From contig NZ_KE150457.1 of NCBI RefSeq assembly GCF_000411455.1, positions 1,266,023-1,330,022 of the forward strand: a stretch of 64,000 nucleotides of DNA, written 5' to 3'. The position numbers were made by a program, and so were the translations under genes. The DNA is from Microbacterium sp. oral taxon 186 str. F0373. Lineage in GTDB: Bacteria; Actinomycetota; Actinomycetes; Actinomycetales; Microbacteriaceae. Numbering within the stretch: the stretch's first letter is position 1; every line of letters starts with the position of its first letter. Positions 39,422 to 47,661 of this stretch are shown piece after piece. The notes beneath the pieces are model-generated. The model made no database searches and was not told the origin of the DNA. It was given only the letters and a program-made list of their open reading frames with translations.

Positions 39422-39963
39422 CGCTTCTTCTTCGGCGCCGCAGACACGTCGAGCTGCGGGTGCAGGCCGCCCAGCGACGACCAGGCACTCGCGGTGCCCT
39501 TCGCCGCATGCTCGGCACCGCGGACGGCACGTTCGTCGGCCCACTCGTTGAGCACGTGCCCCTGGTGGCCGCGGACGTGCTCGAGCACGACGTCGGGCAG
39601 GCCCGCCGCTCGCCGGGCGTCGCGCACCTCGATCAGCTGCTCGAGGAGGTCGCGGTTCTTGGTGGGTGCTCCGGTCGAGGTCTTCCAGCCGCGCCGACGG
39701 TGTCCGTCCATCCAGGAGGAGTACGTGTCGATCGCGTACTTCGAGTCGGCCTGCACGATCAGGTGTGCGATGTCGGCGTGGTCCTCGATGGCCTTCAGCA
39801 GGCCCATGAGCTCACCAATGTTGTTGGTCCCCACCGGGATCGCACCGGCCGCCCAATGCCCGTCCTCCCCGACCCACGCCCAGCCGGTCGGTCCCGGGTT
39901 GCCCTTGCAGGCGCCGTCGGTGGCCACGGTGTACGAATCGGTCGGGTCGGTCGCGGAAGTCAC
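39418..39963 (-). CDS. rnhA: Ribonuclease HI
   Basis: The 181-residue enzyme cuts the RNA strand of RNA-DNA hybrids. The four acidic active-site residues are present: Asp in VATDGACKGNPGPTGWAW, Glu in TNNIGELMGLL, Asp in VQADSKYAIDTYS and Asp in LNEWADERAV, with the conserved His nearby in HVRGHQGHV. A basic tail ends in APKKKR. GTG 39963 follows TACCGT at leaderless spacing. Confidence 0.92.
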   Translation of the reverse strand: MTSATDPTDSYTVATDGACKGNPGPTGWAWVGEDGHWAAGAIPVGTNNIGELMGLLKAIEDHADIAHLIVQADSKYAIDTYSSWMDGHRRRGWKTSTGAPTKNRDLLEQLIEVRDARRAAGLPDVVLEHVRGHQGHVLNEWADERAVRGAEHAAKGTASAWSSLGGLHPQLDVSAAPKKKR

Positions 39964-39969
39964 CGTTCG

Positions 39970-39975
39970 ACGGTA
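39970..39975 (-). promoter_or_regulatory. -10 element (TACCGT), leaderless start of rnhA
   Basis: TACCGT on the minus strand ends six bases before GTG 39963. Confidence 0.5.
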
Positions 39976-40008
39976 CTCGATGGGGCCGACGGCGGATGCC
40001 GCGAGACG

Positions 40009-40014
40009 TAGGGT
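40009..40014 (+). promoter_or_regulatory. -10 element (TAGGGT), leaderless start of the zinc-ribbon protein
   Basis: TAGGGT ends six bases before GTG 40021. This placement is the main reason to believe the short gene is real. Confidence 0.5.
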
Positions 40015-40020
40015 GATCGC

Positions 40021-40278
40021 GTGGGCGAGGACTGGCGGCTGACGGGACAGGAGGCGTCTCTCGTCGGCCGGCCCCTGCGCCTCGCGCGGTGGGTGCCGTA
40101 CCGACCCGGTTGGGACCATGACCACTGCGAGTTCTGCTGGGCGGAGATCTCTGACGATGAGACCAGCCACGCCGATTTCTCGGAGGCATGGGTCACGGCG
40201 GACGACAACCGGACGTGGGTCTGCCCGGCGTGCTTCGATGACTTCCGGGGGCGGTTCGGCTGGACGATCGTGACATAG
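40021..40278 (+). CDS. Small hypothetical protein with two CxxC pairs (zinc-ribbon-like)
   Basis: The 85-residue protein carries HDHCEFCWAEIS and WVCPACFDDFRG, two CxxC pairs 30 residues apart, with His residues between them. That spacing suits a structural zinc site. It is rich in Trp, Asp and Glu. No named family is recognised. A leaderless promoter precedes the GTG. It is divergent from rnhA and followed 44 bases later by a GNAT gene. Confidence 0.62.
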   Translation: MGEDWRLTGQEASLVGRPLRLARWVPYRPGWDHDHCEFCWAEISDDETSHADFSEAWVTADDNRTWVCPACFDDFRGRFGWTIVT

Positions 40279-40310
40279 GCGCTCGGTCACGGTCGCCTCT
40301 GCAGCGCCCA

Positions 40311-40316
40311 TACACT
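40311..40316 (+). promoter_or_regulatory. -10 element (TACACT), leaderless start of GNAT gene
   Basis: TACACT ends six bases before ATG 40323. Confidence 0.5.
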
Positions 40317-40322
40317 GGCCGG

Positions 40323-40733
40323 ATGACCACGTTGCGCGTGACGACAGAGCTGGACGAAATCGATCTGGACATCGTCCACCGCTGGCTCTCGGAGGAGGCG
40401 TATTGGGCGCTCGGGCGCAGCCGTGAGCTCGTCGAGCGAGCCGCCCGGGCGTCGCTGAACTTCGGGGCGTTGGATGCCGACGGCATGCTGGTCGGCTGCG
40501 CGCGCGTCGTCACGGATGCCGCGACGTTCGCGTGGGTCTGCGACGTGTTCGTCACGCCTTCCGCGCGCGGTGAGGGTGTCGGCACGCTGCTGGCCGAGAC
40601 GATCGCGGCCACGGTTCGGCCGTGGGGACTGAATCGGACCATGCTCGCGACCGCCGACGCTCACGGCGTCTACGAGAAAGTCGGTTTCGTGCCGCTGCCG
40701 CATCCCGAGCGGATGATGGTTCTCGGCGGCTGA
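40323..40733 (+). CDS. GNAT family N-acetyltransferase
   Basis: The 136-residue protein has the GNAT fold: EIDLDIVHRWLSEEAYWALG at the N-terminus, FAWVCDVFVTPSARGEGVG (beta-4 plus the acetyl-CoA pyrophosphate loop R/Q-x-x-G-x-G/A, here RGEGVG) and a C-terminal LATADAHGVYEKVGFVPL. The acceptor is unknown. The sequence type is common as a stand-alone 'YitI/ElaA-like' acetyltransferase. A palindromic element lies downstream. Confidence 0.88.
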   Translation: MTTLRVTTELDEIDLDIVHRWLSEEAYWALGRSRELVERAARASLNFGALDADGMLVGCARVVTDAATFAWVCDVFVTPSARGEGVGTLLAETIAATVRPWGLNRTMLATADAHGVYEKVGFVPLPHPERMMVLGG

Positions 40734-40772
40734 TCCGTGCGGTGAGCGGGTTTATTCGCAGGATCGCGGGGC

Positions 40773-40852
40773 ACGAACTCCGCAGAAACCGATGAACTCC
40801 GCATCCATCTGGGTGATCGGGTGCGGAGTACGTCACATCCTGCGGAGTTCGT
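40773..40852. repeat. 80-bp nested palindrome (type D) between GNAT and MBL-fold genes
   Basis: Four related 12-mers sit at 40773 (ACGAACTCCGCA), 40792 (ATGAACTCCGCA), 40822 (TGCGGAGTACGT) and 40841 (TGCGGAGTTCGT): two direct, two inverted. The outer pair is perfectly complementary and the inner pair nearly so. Without gaps, 65 of 80 bases match the element at 50929-51008. It lies between two genes of the same direction, so it is not simply a convergent terminator. Confidence 0.8.
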
Positions 40853-40890
40853 CGGGCCTGGCGGCGCGTCGGGGCGACGAGAATGGCACC

Positions 40891-41649
40891 ATGACCACTC
40901 CGCGCCCCGTGCTCACTCTCGTCGGCGGTCCCACGGCGATCATCGAGTACGCCGGCATCCGCCTGCTCACGGATCCGACGTTCGACGAGCCGGGTGACTA
41001 TCCTTCGGGGTCGGTGACGCTCCACAAACTCACGGGTCCGGCCCTCGGTCCCGACAAGGTCGGCGAGATCGACGTCGTGCTGCTCTCGCACGATCAGCAT
41101 CCCGACAACCTGGATGCCGCGGGTCGCGCCTTCCTCCCGCGCGCCGGTGCCGTGCTGTCCACGCCCGCGGCGTCGGCTCGCATCCCCGGCGTCCACGGCC
41201 TCGAGTCGTGGCAGACCTCGACCGTCGGCGACGTCGAGATCACTGCCGTCCCCGCCCTGCACGGGCCCGAGGGTGCCGAGGAGTTGTCGGGACCGGTCAC
41301 GGGGTTCGTCCTGCGCGCCCCCGGTCACCCGGTCGTCTACGTCTCCGGCGACAATGCCGACACCGCGCTCGTCGCCGAGATCGTCGAACGCATCGGCACG
41401 ATCGACATCGCCGTCCTGTTCACCGGCGCCGCCAACGTGGGCCGCTTCGGCGACGGCGACCTCACCCTCAACGCCCGCACCGCCGTGGAGGCAGCGCGAG
41501 CGTTGGGGGAGGCGATCATCGTTCCGGTGCACGCCGAGGGGTGGCACCACTTCACCGAGACGCGTGAGCGCCTCGAGCGCGAGTTCGCCTACGCGGGGCT
41601 CGCCGACAGGCTGCTCGTGCCGGTGGCGGGCGTGCCGCTGGCGTTCTGA
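40891..41649 (+). CDS. MBL-fold metallo-hydrolase (UlaG-like)
   Basis: The 252-residue protein has the metallo-beta-lactamase fold in the UlaG branch: [20 protein letters not shown], the altered metal motif [12 protein letters not shown] (in place of canonical HxHxDH), [30 protein letters not shown] and [11 protein letters not shown]. UlaG-like members act on lactones or phosphodiesters; the substrate is unknown. ATG 40891 is preceded at leaderless distance by GAGAAT, a weak -10. The 3' end overlaps the convergent ppsA by 61 bases. Confidence 0.8.
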   Translation: MTTPRPVLTLVGGPTAIIEYAGIRLLTDPTFDEPGDYPSGSVTLHKLTGPALGPDKVGEIDVVLLSHDQHPDNLDAAGRAFLPRAGAVLSTPAASARIPGVHGLESWQTSTVGDVEITAVPALHGPEGAEELSGPVTGFVLRAPGHPVVYVSGDNADTALVAEIVERIGTIDIAVLFTGAANVGRFGDGDLTLNARTAVEAARALGEAIIVPVHAEGWHHFTETRERLEREFAYAGLADRLLVPVAGVPLAF

Positions 41650-44021
41650 CCCGACGTCCCGCCGGCCTTCGACAACCGCAGCCACGTCTCGACGACGGTG
41701 TCGGGGTTGAGTGACACCGACTCGATGCCCTCCGCGACGAGCCACTCGGCCAGATCGGGATGATCCGACGGTCCCTGCCCGCAGATGCCGACGTATTTGC
41801 CCGCCGCGCGGCAGGCGGCGATCGCCATCGACAGCAGGCGCAGCACGGCCGGATCGCGCTCGTCGAACGTCGACGCCACCAGCCCCGAGTCGCGGTCGAG
41901 CCCGAGGGTCAGCTGGGTCATGTCGTTCGAGCCGATCGAGAACCCGTCGAAGAACTGCAGGAACTGATCCGCGAGCAGTGCGTTCGACGGCAGCTCGCAC
42001 ATCATGATGACCTTGAGGTCGTTCTCGCCGCGGCGCAGGCCATTCTCGGCGAGCAGTTCGACGACCGCATGGCCCTCCCCGACGGTGCGGACGAACGGCA
42101 CCATCACCTGCACGTTCGTGAAGCCCATCTCGTCGCGCACGAACCGCAGCGCCTCGCACTCCATGTCGAAGCACGCGCGGAAGTCGGGGGAGATGTACCG
42201 TGACGCGCCGCGGTAGCCCAGCATCGGGTTCTCCTCGTGCGGCTCGTACAGCTCGCCGCCGACGAGGTTGGCGTACTCGTTCGACTTGAAGTCGCTGAGT
42301 CGCACGATCACCGGCTCCGGCCAGAACGCCGCCGCGATCATCGACACGCCCTCCGCCACTCGGCGCACGAAGAAGTCGCGCGGCGCGTCGTAGGCGGCCG
42401 TCGCGTCGGCCACACGGTCGCGCAGCTCGCCCTCCAGTGCGTCGAACTCCAGCAGCGCCCGCGGGTGGATGCCGATCTGCCGGTTGATGATGAACTCCAG
42501 CCGCGCCAGCCCCACTCCGCGGTGCGGCAGCCGTGAGAACGAGAAGGCCTGATCGGGCGTGCCGACGTTCATCATGATCTTCACCGGTGCCTCCGGCATC
42601 GAGTCCAGCCGCGTCACCTCCTCCTCGAAGGGCAGGATGCCGCGGTAGACGAACCCGGTGTCGCCCTCCGCGCACGAGACGGTCACCTCATCGCCGTCGG
42701 CGAGGGTGGCCGTGGCATCCCCCGTGCCGACGACGGCGGGGATGCCGAGCTCGCGTGCGATGATCGCCGCATGGCACGTCCGCCCGCCGCGGTTGGTGAT
42801 GATCGCGCTCGCGCGCTTCATGATCGGCTCCCAGTCGGGATCGGTCATGTCGGCGACGAGCACCTCGCCCGGCTGGAACTCGGCCATCTGGTCGAGACTG
42901 CGCAGCACCCGCGCGGGCCCTGCGCCGATGCGCTGACCGATCGCGCGGCCCGCCGTGGCCACCTCGCCCCGCGCGCCCAGCACGAAGCGGCGGATGACCC
43001 CGGCCTCCACCCGAGAGACGACCGTCTCAGGCCTGGCCTGCAGGATGTAGAGCCGTCCATCGATGCCGTCCTTGCCCCACTCGATGTCCATCGGCCGGCC
43101 GTAGTGCTCCTCGATGATCAGCGCCTGGCGTGCGAGCTCGACCAGGTCGGCGTCATCGATCGAGAACCGTCGGCGCTCGGATGCCGGGACATCCTCGAAC
43201 CTGGTCGACGCGCCCGCTTCGCGGGCATCGGTGTAGCGCATCGCGATGGCCTTCTCTCCGACCGAGCGCTTCAGCACCGCCGGGCGCCCTGCGCGCAGGG
43301 CCACCTTCGAGACGTAGAACTCGTCGGGGTTGACCGCGCCCTGCACGACGGCCTCGCCCAGTCCGTACGAACTCGTGATGAACACGGCGTTCTCGAAGCC
43401 CGACTCGGTGTCGACGGTGAACATGACGCCCGCCGCGCCCACGTCGGAGCGCACCATCTTCTGGATGCCGGCCGACAGGGCCACCTCGTCGTGGTCGAAC
43501 CCGTGGTGGGCGCGGTACGCGATGGCGCGGTCGTTGTACAGCGACGCGAACACCGAACGGATGGCGGCGAGCACGTTGTCGATGCCTGCGACGTTGAGGA
43601 AGGTCTCCTGCTGCCCGGCGAAGGAGGCGTCGGGGAGGTCTTCGGCGGTCGCCGAGGAGCGCACCGCGAACGAGGCGCCGGGGTGCTCCGCCGTCAGCCG
43701 CTCGTACGCGGTGCGGATCGAGGACTCCAGTTCCGCGGGGAAGGGCTGCTCCTCCACCCACGCCCGGATCTGCGTGCCGGCGTGGGTGAGGGCCGCGACA
43801 TCCTCCACGTCGACCTCGGCGATCGCCGCCGCGATGCGCTCGCGCAGCCCTCCTTCGGCGAGGAACTCACGATAGGCGTCGGCGGTCGTGGCGAAGCCGC
43901 CGGGAACGCTCACGCCGGCGGCGGACAGGTGCGACACCATCTCGCCCAGAGACGCGTTCTTGCCGCCCACGGCGGGGAGGTCGGCCATGCCGAGCTGATC
44001 GAACCAGAGGATGCTGCTCAT
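41589..44021 (-). CDS. ppsA: Phosphoenolpyruvate synthase (pyruvate, water dikinase)
   Basis: The 810-residue enzyme turns pyruvate and ATP into phosphoenolpyruvate, AMP and phosphate for gluconeogenesis. Domains in order are the ATP-grasp domain ([40 protein letters not shown]), the swivelling phosphohistidine domain ([20 protein letters not shown], His near 430) and the C-terminal PEP/pyruvate barrel ([33 protein letters not shown]). The catalytic Cys lies in [12 protein letters not shown]. Length is typical. The DUF299 regulator gene lies 63 bases away and is read in the same direction. The last 61 bases overlap the MBL-fold gene on the other strand. Confidence 0.95.
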   Translation of the reverse strand: MSSILWFDQLGMADLPAVGGKNASLGEMVSHLSAAGVSVPGGFATTADAYREFLAEGGLRERIAAAIAEVDVEDVAALTHAGTQIRAWVEEQPFPAELESSIRTAYERLTAEHPGASFAVRSSATAEDLPDASFAGQQETFLNVAGIDNVLAAIRSVFASLYNDRAIAYRAHHGFDHDEVALSAGIQKMVRSDVGAAGVMFTVDTESGFENAVFITSSYGLGEAVVQGAVNPDEFYVSKVALRAGRPAVLKRSVGEKAIAMRYTDAREAGASTRFEDVPASERRRFSIDDADLVELARQALIIEEHYGRPMDIEWGKDGIDGRLYILQARPETVVSRVEAGVIRRFVLGARGEVATAGRAIGQRIGAGPARVLRSLDQMAEFQPGEVLVADMTDPDWEPIMKRASAIITNRGGRTCHAAIIARELGIPAVVGTGDATATLADGDEVTVSCAEGDTGFVYRGILPFEEEVTRLDSMPEAPVKIMMNVGTPDQAFSFSRLPHRGVGLARLEFIINRQIGIHPRALLEFDALEGELRDRVADATAAYDAPRDFFVRRVAEGVSMIAAAFWPEPVIVRLSDFKSNEYANLVGGELYEPHEENPMLGYRGASRYISPDFRACFDMECEALRFVRDEMGFTNVQVMVPFVRTVGEGHAVVELLAENGLRRGENDLKVIMMCELPSNALLADQFLQFFDGFSIGSNDMTQLTLGLDRDSGLVASTFDERDPAVLRLLSMAIAACRAAGKYVGICGQGPSDHPDLAEWLVAEGIESVSLNPDTVVETWLRLSKAGGTSGQNASGTPATGTSSLSASPA

Positions 44022-44040
44022 GTGTCGAGCCTTTCGGTGG

Positions 44041-44067
44041 GTGCGGTGTGCGCGGTGTGTGCGGTGG
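44041..44067. repeat. Three tandem 9-mers upstream of ppsA
   Basis: GTGCGGTGT, GCGCGGTGT and GTGCGGTGG stand head to tail between the regulator stop and the ppsA start. They may be a slippage repeat or binding sites; nothing else supports either. Confidence 0.45.
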
Positions 44068-44084
44068 AAGGGGAAGCGGAAGAG

Positions 44085-44903
44085 TCAGGTGCGGAGCTTG
44101 AGGGACTGCATGATCACCGCTGACATCTCCTCGACGCTCTTGGTCGACGAGTTCACGAACGGGATGTGGGTGCGCCGGTAGAGGTCTTCGGCGCGGCGCA
44201 GCTCGAGGGTGCACTGCGCGAGGCTCGCGTACGTCGAGTCGGGCCTGCGCTCGTGGCGCACCTGGCTGAGTCGCAGCGGCGTCGTGGTCAGCCCGAAGCA
44301 GCGCGCCGCGTAGGGGGCGATCGCTCGCGGCAGTCCCTCGGTGGGAAAGTCGTCGTCCGTCAGCGGGTAGTTCGCCACGAGCAGTCCGTACTGCAGCGCC
44401 AGGTACATGGTCGTCGGCGTCTTGCCGCAGCGCGATGGTGCGACGATCAGCACGTCGCCCTGATCGAGGGCGCGCATGCTCTGCCCGTCGTCGTGCTCGA
44501 TGGCGTACTCGACCGCGCGCATCCGCGCGAAGTACTGCTCGGTGTCGCCGACGGTGTGGAACGAGCCGAGCTGTTCGGATGCCGTCGTACCGAGCGCCGC
44601 CTCGAGCTCGGTGAGGTGGCCGCTCAGGAGGTCGATGTGGGTGGCGCGAGCACCACCGAGCGTGCGTGCGACCGCGGGCGAGCGCACGGTGTGGAACACG
44701 ATGGGCTGCATCCCGGCATCCGCTGCCCTGTCGATCTCGCGGGCGACCGCGGCCGCACCCTCGGCCGAGTCGACGAACGGCACGGTGTGATGGCGGAAGG
44801 AGACGCCCGGGAAGTTGACGAGCAGGGCACGGCCCAACGTCTCCGCGGTGATGCCCGTCGAGTCGGAGACGAAGTAGGCGGCGCGGGGCGTCGTGGGGGT
44901 CAC
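44085..44903 (-). CDS. PEP synthase regulatory protein (DUF299 kinase/pyrophosphorylase)
   Basis: The 272-residue protein belongs to the PpsR/PDRP family, which inactivates PEP synthase by ADP-dependent phosphorylation and reactivates it by phosphorolysis. Marks are AAYFVSDSTGITAETLGRAL, HHTVPFVDSAEGA, the P-loop-like LIVAPSRCGKTPTTMYLA and LTTTPLRLSQVRHERRP. Its target ppsA is the next gene in the same direction, which fits the family. GTG 44903 has GAGGAG eight bases upstream. Confidence 0.92.
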   Translation of the reverse strand: MTPTTPRAAYFVSDSTGITAETLGRALLVNFPGVSFRHHTVPFVDSAEGAAAVAREIDRAADAGMQPIVFHTVRSPAVARTLGGARATHIDLLSGHLTELEAALGTTASEQLGSFHTVGDTEQYFARMRAVEYAIEHDDGQSMRALDQGDVLIVAPSRCGKTPTTMYLALQYGLLVANYPLTDDDFPTEGLPRAIAPYAARCFGLTTTPLRLSQVRHERRPDSTYASLAQCTLELRRAEDLYRRTHIPFVNSSTKSVEEMSAVIMQSLKLRT

Positions 44904-44996
44904 GCGGGTGCTCCTCGTCGCCTCGGGGGAGACCGGCCGATCGACCGGTTGTTCCGAGGCTACGAAAGATGACCCTTCCCTCTGCGCGCTCGGCGC

Positions 44997-45017
44997 GTAA
45001 AGAACTTCCGTTCTTAC
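44997..45017 (-). terminator. Hairpin after the ABC permease gene
   Basis: GTAAAGAAC and GTTCTTAC pair with one bulged A around TTCC. On the minus strand it follows the permease stop by about 35 bases and contains T-rich sequence, so termination of the ABC operon is plausible. Confidence 0.4.
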
Positions 45018-45051
45018 GGCTCTGTCAGGAAGTCGCGATCGGGTGCGGCCC

Positions 45052-46668
45052 TCAGGCGCGCAGCTCGCGGCGCCGCATCGCTAGCAGGGCAGCGGCCACG
45101 GCGAGGGCGGTGGCGAGAGCGAGGGGCAGGATGCCGCGGAGATCGACGCCGTCGGACGTCGGCACCGGCGCGGACGCGAACGGCGCGACGTCCACGAGCG
45201 CCGCGCTCATCCCGAAGAGCGGGCCGAAGAGCGCCACGACGGCGCCGATCGCGACGAGGGCCCACGCGGTCGGGAGCGCGAGTCGCGGCAGCACCACGAC
45301 GAGGACGGCGGCCAGCCCCGCGAACAGCCAGGCGGGCACCAGCTGACCCGCCCCCGCGATCGCCGCATCCCGCACCAGCCCCGCGCCGTCGCTCGCCGCC
45401 TGGGCGCCGGCGGCGGCCCCCAGGACGCCGCCGACGAGGGTGAGCGTCGCCGCGACCAGCGCGACGACGACGTGATCGCCCAGCCACCGCCGGCGCGCGA
45501 CCCCCGACGACAGCAGCAGCTCGGCGGTGCCGCGGGTCTCGTCCTGGCGGGCGCGGACGACGGTCTGCGTCGCCGCGCACGCCGCGAAGACGCCCAGCAT
45601 CACGAAGAAGACCACAACGATGCCCCGCGCGAGATCCGCGCCGGCGCCCCCGAGGGCCTGCAGGACGGCGGTGACCGCCGGGTTGTCGTCGCCGATCCGG
45701 TCGGCCACGGAGCCCAGCGAGGTCGAGAGGACGCCGACGAGCACCCCCGCCGCCGTCCAGCCGATGACGGAGGGCAGGCTCTGGCGGGCGACGAGCGCCA
45801 GATGGGAGGCGAGGGCGGGCCGCGCGTGCGCGCGACCGCGCCGCTCGGGGAGGAAGGCGGCCCCGAGGTCGCGATGGGCGTGCAGCGCCGCCGCCGCACT
45901 GATCAGGACCGCTGCGACCACCGCGCCGAGGATCAGGGGCCGGGGATCGTCGGCGTCGAAGGGGCGCACGTTCTCGGCCCAGCCGAACGGCGACGCCCAG
46001 GCCAGGCCCGAGCTCGTCATGCGCGTGAGGTCGTCGCTCGGGGTGCCGAGCGCGTTGCCGACGCCCGCGACGACGAAGCATCCGAGCAGCACCCAGACCG
46101 ACAGACTGTTCGCGCCGCGCGCGGTGGGCAGCAGCTCCGCCGCCGCCAGCCCCACGCCCAGGAAGACGAGCGCCACGACGAGGCAGGCCGCCCCGACCAG
46201 CGCCGATCCGAGCGCGGGAGCGCCGCTGGCGACGAACACGGCGCTCACCACGACCCCCAGCACCGCCGCGGCGACCGCCCCGTGCACCACCGTCGCCGCC
46301 AGCGGGACGGACCGGCCCGCCGGCGTCGCCGCCACCAGCTCCAGACGGCCCTCCTCCTCGTCGCCGCGGGAGTGCCGCACCGCGAGGAACGAGCTCATCA
46401 GCGCTCCCAGCAGCAGCAGCCACGGCAGCAGGAGGAACGCGACCATCTGCGCTTCGCCCGCCCCCGACGGCAGCCCGCGGAAGAGCAGGATCACCGGATT
46501 GGCTATCACCGTCGCCAACAGCGCGACGCGCTCCTGCTCGTCGCCGTACGAGCCGCGCACGCCGGGGTAGCCGGCCGCGACGAGGGCGGCGGTGCCCCCG
46601 ATCCACACGCTCAGCTGCACGGCATCGCGGCGCAGGCGTTGGCGCAGGAGCGGAGCCAGCGTCGTCAC
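45052..46668 (-). CDS. ABC transporter permease (large ABC-2-like, tetronasin-type exporter)
   Basis: The 538-residue membrane protein has about 12 hydrophobic segments, for example VAFLLLPWLLLLGALMSSFL, LVVALVFLGVGLAAAELLP, IVVVFFVMLGVFAACAATQT and LVPAWLFAGLAAVLVVVLP. Cytosolic loops RHSRGDEEEGRLELVAATPA and RARQDETRGTAELLLSSGVA appear twice in parallel, which points to an internal duplication of the ABC-2 unit. This matches the fused permeases of antibiotic-type exporters. GTG 46668 overlaps the ATPase stop (GTGA). Substrate unknown. Confidence 0.83.
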   Translation of the reverse strand: MTTLAPLLRQRLRRDAVQLSVWIGGTAALVAAGYPGVRGSYGDEQERVALLATVIANPVILLFRGLPSGAGEAQMVAFLLLPWLLLLGALMSSFLAVRHSRGDEEEGRLELVAATPAGRSVPLAATVVHGAVAAAVLGVVVSAVFVASGAPALGSALVGAACLVVALVFLGVGLAAAELLPTARGANSLSVWVLLGCFVVAGVGNALGTPSDDLTRMTSSGLAWASPFGWAENVRPFDADDPRPLILGAVVAAVLISAAAALHAHRDLGAAFLPERRGRAHARPALASHLALVARQSLPSVIGWTAAGVLVGVLSTSLGSVADRIGDDNPAVTAVLQALGGAGADLARGIVVVFFVMLGVFAACAATQTVVRARQDETRGTAELLLSSGVARRRWLGDHVVVALVAATLTLVGGVLGAAAGAQAASDGAGLVRDAAIAGAGQLVPAWLFAGLAAVLVVVLPRLALPTAWALVAIGAVVALFGPLFGMSAALVDVAPFASAPVPTSDGVDLRGILPLALATALAVAAALLAMRRRELRA

Positions 46669-47582
46669 CGCGATCCCCCGGCCGGCTGTGCGCTGTAGTG
46701 GCGGAGGAACAGCTCCTCGAGCGACGGGGGAGCCACCCGCAACCCTTCGGCGCCGAGCGCGCCCAGGCGCGGCAGGGCCGCCGCGACGGCGTCGCTCGCG
46801 AGGGTCAGCGAGATGCGGCCCGCGGCCTGCGTGACGTCCTCGGCGCCGGGCACCGCGCGCGCCGCCGCGAGCGTCGCACGATCCGTCGCGACGAACGACA
46901 CCTCCGTCCGGGTGAGGTGGCGCATCTCGGCGAGCGTCCCGGCATCCACGATGCGCCCGCCGCGCACGATCGACACGCGGTCGCACAGCAGTTCGACCTC
47001 CGACAGGATGTGGCTGGACAGCAGCACGGTGGCCCCGGCATCCCGCACACGAGCGACCTCCTGACGGAAGACGACCTCCATGAGGGGGTCGAGGCCGCTC
47101 GTGGGCTCGTCGAAGACGTACAGGTCGGCGGGGACGGCGAAGGCCGCGACGAGCGCCACCTTCTGACGGTTGCCCTTCGAGTACGCGCGGCCCTTCGTGC
47201 GGGTGTCGAGATCGAAGTCCGCGCAGAGCCGGCGTCGCACCTCGGCGTCCGCCCCTCTGCCGCCCGTGCGCAGGCGGCAGAGCAGGTCGATCGCCTCGCC
47301 TCCGGACAGGTTCGGCCACAGGCTCACGTCGCCGGGGACGGAGGCGATGCGGCGGTGCAGGCGGGAGGCCTCCGCCCATGGGTCGCCGCCGAGCACGGTC
47401 GCCGTGCCGGACGTCGGCCGCGCCAGCCCGAGCAGGATGCGGATGGTGGTGGACTTGCCGGCGCCGTTGGGGCCGAGGAAGCCGTGCACCTGGCCCTCGT
47501 CGACCGTGAGGTCGAGCCCGTCGAGGGCGTGCACGCGGCCGTAGTGCTTCGTGAGGGCGTCCGTGCGGATGACGGCGGTCAT
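46665..47582 (-). CDS. ABC transporter ATP-binding protein (DrrA-like)
   Basis: The 305-residue ATPase has Walker A GPNGAGKSTTI, Q-loop ASVPGDVSLWPNLSGGE, signature region YSKGNRQKVALVAAF (YSKGNRQK in place of LSGGQ, as in many DrrA-type proteins), Walker B LYVFDEPTSGLDP and H-loop LLSSHILSEVELL. It pairs with the permease encoded downstream through a four-base overlap. ATG 47582 follows TAGCAT at leaderless spacing. Confidence 0.9.
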   Translation of the reverse strand: MTAVIRTDALTKHYGRVHALDGLDLTVDEGQVHGFLGPNGAGKSTTIRILLGLARPTSGTATVLGGDPWAEASRLHRRIASVPGDVSLWPNLSGGEAIDLLCRLRTGGRGADAEVRRRLCADFDLDTRTKGRAYSKGNRQKVALVAAFAVPADLYVFDEPTSGLDPLMEVVFRQEVARVRDAGATVLLSSHILSEVELLCDRVSIVRGGRIVDAGTLAEMRHLTRTEVSFVATDRATLAAARAVPGAEDVTQAAGRISLTLASDAVAAALPRLGALGAEGLRVAPPSLEELFLRHYSAQPAGGSR

Positions 47583-47589
47583 GCGCCGG

Positions 47590-47595
47590 ATGCTA
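47590..47595 (-). promoter_or_regulatory. -10 element (TAGCAT), leaderless start of ABC ATPase
   Basis: TAGCAT on the minus strand ends seven bases before ATG 47582. Confidence 0.45.
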
Positions 47596-47599
47596 CGCC

Positions 47600-47636
47600 G
47601 AGGGCGGGTGCCGCGGTAGATGCGACACCCGCCCTC
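47600..47636 (-). terminator. Strong hairpin after the APC permease gene
   Basis: GAGGGCGGGTG (47600-47610) and CACCCGCCCTC (47626-47636) are perfect 11-bp complements around a 15-base loop. It lies 25 bases beyond the permease stop and just before the ABC promoter, so it probably insulates the two units. Confidence 0.6.
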
Positions 47637-47661
47637 TCCCCCGGTGCGTCGGGGACGGCGC

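Noticed and set aside
40792..40890. Upstream extension of the MBL-fold gene through the palindrome
   Set aside because: It would translate the repeat element; the family starts at [13 protein letters not shown].
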